Origin: Terriglobus aquaticus
GTDB lineage: Bacteria > Acidobacteriota > Terriglobia > Terriglobales > Acidobacteriaceae
Reading direction: 5' to 3'
NCBI RefSeq assembly: GCF_025685415.1
Contig: NZ_JAGSYB010000001.1
Coordinates: forward strand, 3,596,001-3,660,000
Length of the DNA stretch: 64,000 nucleotides
This document shows positions 63,247 through 64,000 of the stretch, piece by piece. Made by a program: the position numbers and the translations under genes. The stretch's first letter is position 1. The number at the start of each line of letters is the position of its first letter. The notes below the pieces were generated by a model that worked only from the letters and a program-made list of their open reading frames with translations, was not told where the DNA came from and searched no databases.

Positions 63247-64000
63247 TCAGGCTACCTTCGTGCGCACCTTCTCGATGCCCGTTTCGCGGAACGGATCAAT
63301 CACGATCTTGGTCACGTTGTCCTTCTTGTCGCGCCACGTCTTGTACATGTTCGGCACATCGTTGATGCCGATGCGGTGCGAAATCAGGAACGTCGGGTCG
63401 ATCTGGCCGGCGTACACGCGCTCCAGCAGCGGCTGCAGGTACTTGTGCATGTTGGTCTGGCCCATCTTCATCGTGATGCCCTTGCCAAACGCAGCACCGA
63501 AGTTCAGCTTGTCCAAGTCGCCGCCATACACGCCCGGGATCGACACCGTGCCGCCCTTGCGCACCGCCTGGATGCACTGGCGCAGCGCCGTGGGGCGATC
63601 CGTCTCCAGCATGAGGGCCTGGTCCACTTTGTCATACAAAGCGGTCACGTCGGTGCCGTGCGCTTCCATGCCGACACAGTCGATCACAGAGTCGGGCCCG
63701 ATGCCGCTCGAAAAGTCGCGCAGCGCTTCCAGGACGCTCATGTCCTTCTCGGCATAGTTCAGCACCGTGGCGCCGCAGTAATCGCGCGCCAGCGCAAGGC
63801 GTTCCGGGAAGCGGTCGATCGCGATCACGCGACCCGCGCCCAGCATGTAGGCACTGGCAATCGCAAACAGGCCCACGGGACCGCAGCCAAACACGGCGAC
63901 AGTATCGCCCGGCTCGATCTGCGCATTCTCCGCACCCTGGTAGCCGGTGGGGTAGATGTCCGAAAGGAAGAGAACCTTCTCGTCGTCGATGTCGCTCTCG
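63247..64000 (-). CDS. Zinc-dependent alcohol dehydrogenase, formaldehyde dehydrogenase-like (N-terminus beyond the window)
   Basis: The C-terminal 250 residues, open to the right edge. MDR-superfamily Rossmann domain: DTVAVFGCGPVGLFAIASAYMLGAGRVIAIDRFPERLALA over residues about 32-71 of the visible part, then DSVIDCVGMEAHGTD. The last part KGGTVSIPGVYGGDLDKLNFGAAFGKGITMKMGQTNMHKYL and ISHRIGINDVPNMYKTW match the FDH-like group (cd08283). The zinc-ligand N-terminal half lies outside. Likely NAD-dependent oxidation of alcohols or of an aldehyde adduct. Confidence 0.85.
   Translation of the reverse strand, partial: ESDIDDEKVLFLSDIYPTGYQGAENAQIEPGDTVAVFGCGPVGLFAIASAYMLGAGRVIAIDRFPERLALARDYCGATVLNYAEKDMSVLEALRDFSSGIGPDSVIDCVGMEAHGTDVTALYDKVDQALMLETDRPTALRQCIQAVRKGGTVSIPGVYGGDLDKLNFGAAFGKGITMKMGQTNMHKYLQPLLERVYAGQIDPTFLISHRIGINDVPNMYKTWRDKKDNVTKIVIDPFRETGIEKVRTKVA

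Overview
The window is a GC-rich stretch of a bacterial chromosome, most probably from the phylum Acidobacteriota (class Terriglobia). That placement is inference from gene content: small TonB proteins, DUF5916-type surface proteins, ferritin-like Tat proteins, an actinobacterial-type glycogen synthase, PEP-CTERM protein sorting, many secreted glycosidases and esterases, and a family of short palindromes ending in ATGGGGCAC. No rRNA lies in the window. There is one tRNA, tRNA-Gln(TTG), at 56507-56580.

Layout. 1-6000: two tandem Tat-exported ferritin-like proteins and a very large secreted collagen-like protein built from 12 copies of a chitin-binding-like module separated by Gly-X-Y tracts. 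6200-14000: central metabolism (phosphoglucomutase, 2-oxoglutarate dehydrogenase E1) and two oxidoreductases. 14000-19850: an ArsR regulator with an SRPBCC partner and a palindromic operator at its own start, a secreted protein, a GH27 alpha-galactosidase, glycogen synthase and a secreted esterase. 19900-26250: an MFS exporter fused to a monooxygenase-like tail, a GAF protein, a GT87 membrane glycosyltransferase and two TonB-type proteins. 26280-28900 is the accessory patch: an acyl-carrier-like protein in circularly permuted order, a decayed REP-associated transposase with its palindromes and a tandem duplication, and an AT-richer DUF4238 gene.

28900-46600: bifunctional RelA/SpoT, an outer-membrane barrel protein, an amidohydrolase gene broken by one stop codon, an SDR enzyme, PEP carboxylase, a CPBP membrane protease, a secreted Pro/Gln/Tyr-rich protein, a DUF1684 protein, an esterase next to asparaginyl-tRNA synthetase, a sugar porter and a Tat-exported DUF3863-like protein. 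46800-55200: an APC-type permease, gamma-glutamyltransferase, a PEP-CTERM protein, a GH28 polygalacturonase and a DUF5916-like outer-membrane protein. 55300-61070 is a conserved housekeeping cluster on the plus strand: ispE, tRNA-Gln, prs, rplY, pth, rpsF, rpsR, rplI, ending at a strong terminator. 61090-64000: a lipoprotein and a methyltransferase overlapping by ATGA, then the C-terminal part of a zinc alcohol dehydrogenase that runs off the right edge.

Together the genes fit a heterotrophic polysaccharide degrader: secreted GH27 and GH28 enzymes, esterases, a sugar porter and TonB proteins for uptake, with phosphoglucomutase and glycogen synthase for carbon storage. The points most worth a second look are the permuted acyl-carrier-like protein, the collagen/carbohydrate-binding mosaic, the REP/transposase relic with its duplication, the ArsR start-codon palindrome, and the inverted-repeat elements between prs, rplY and pth.
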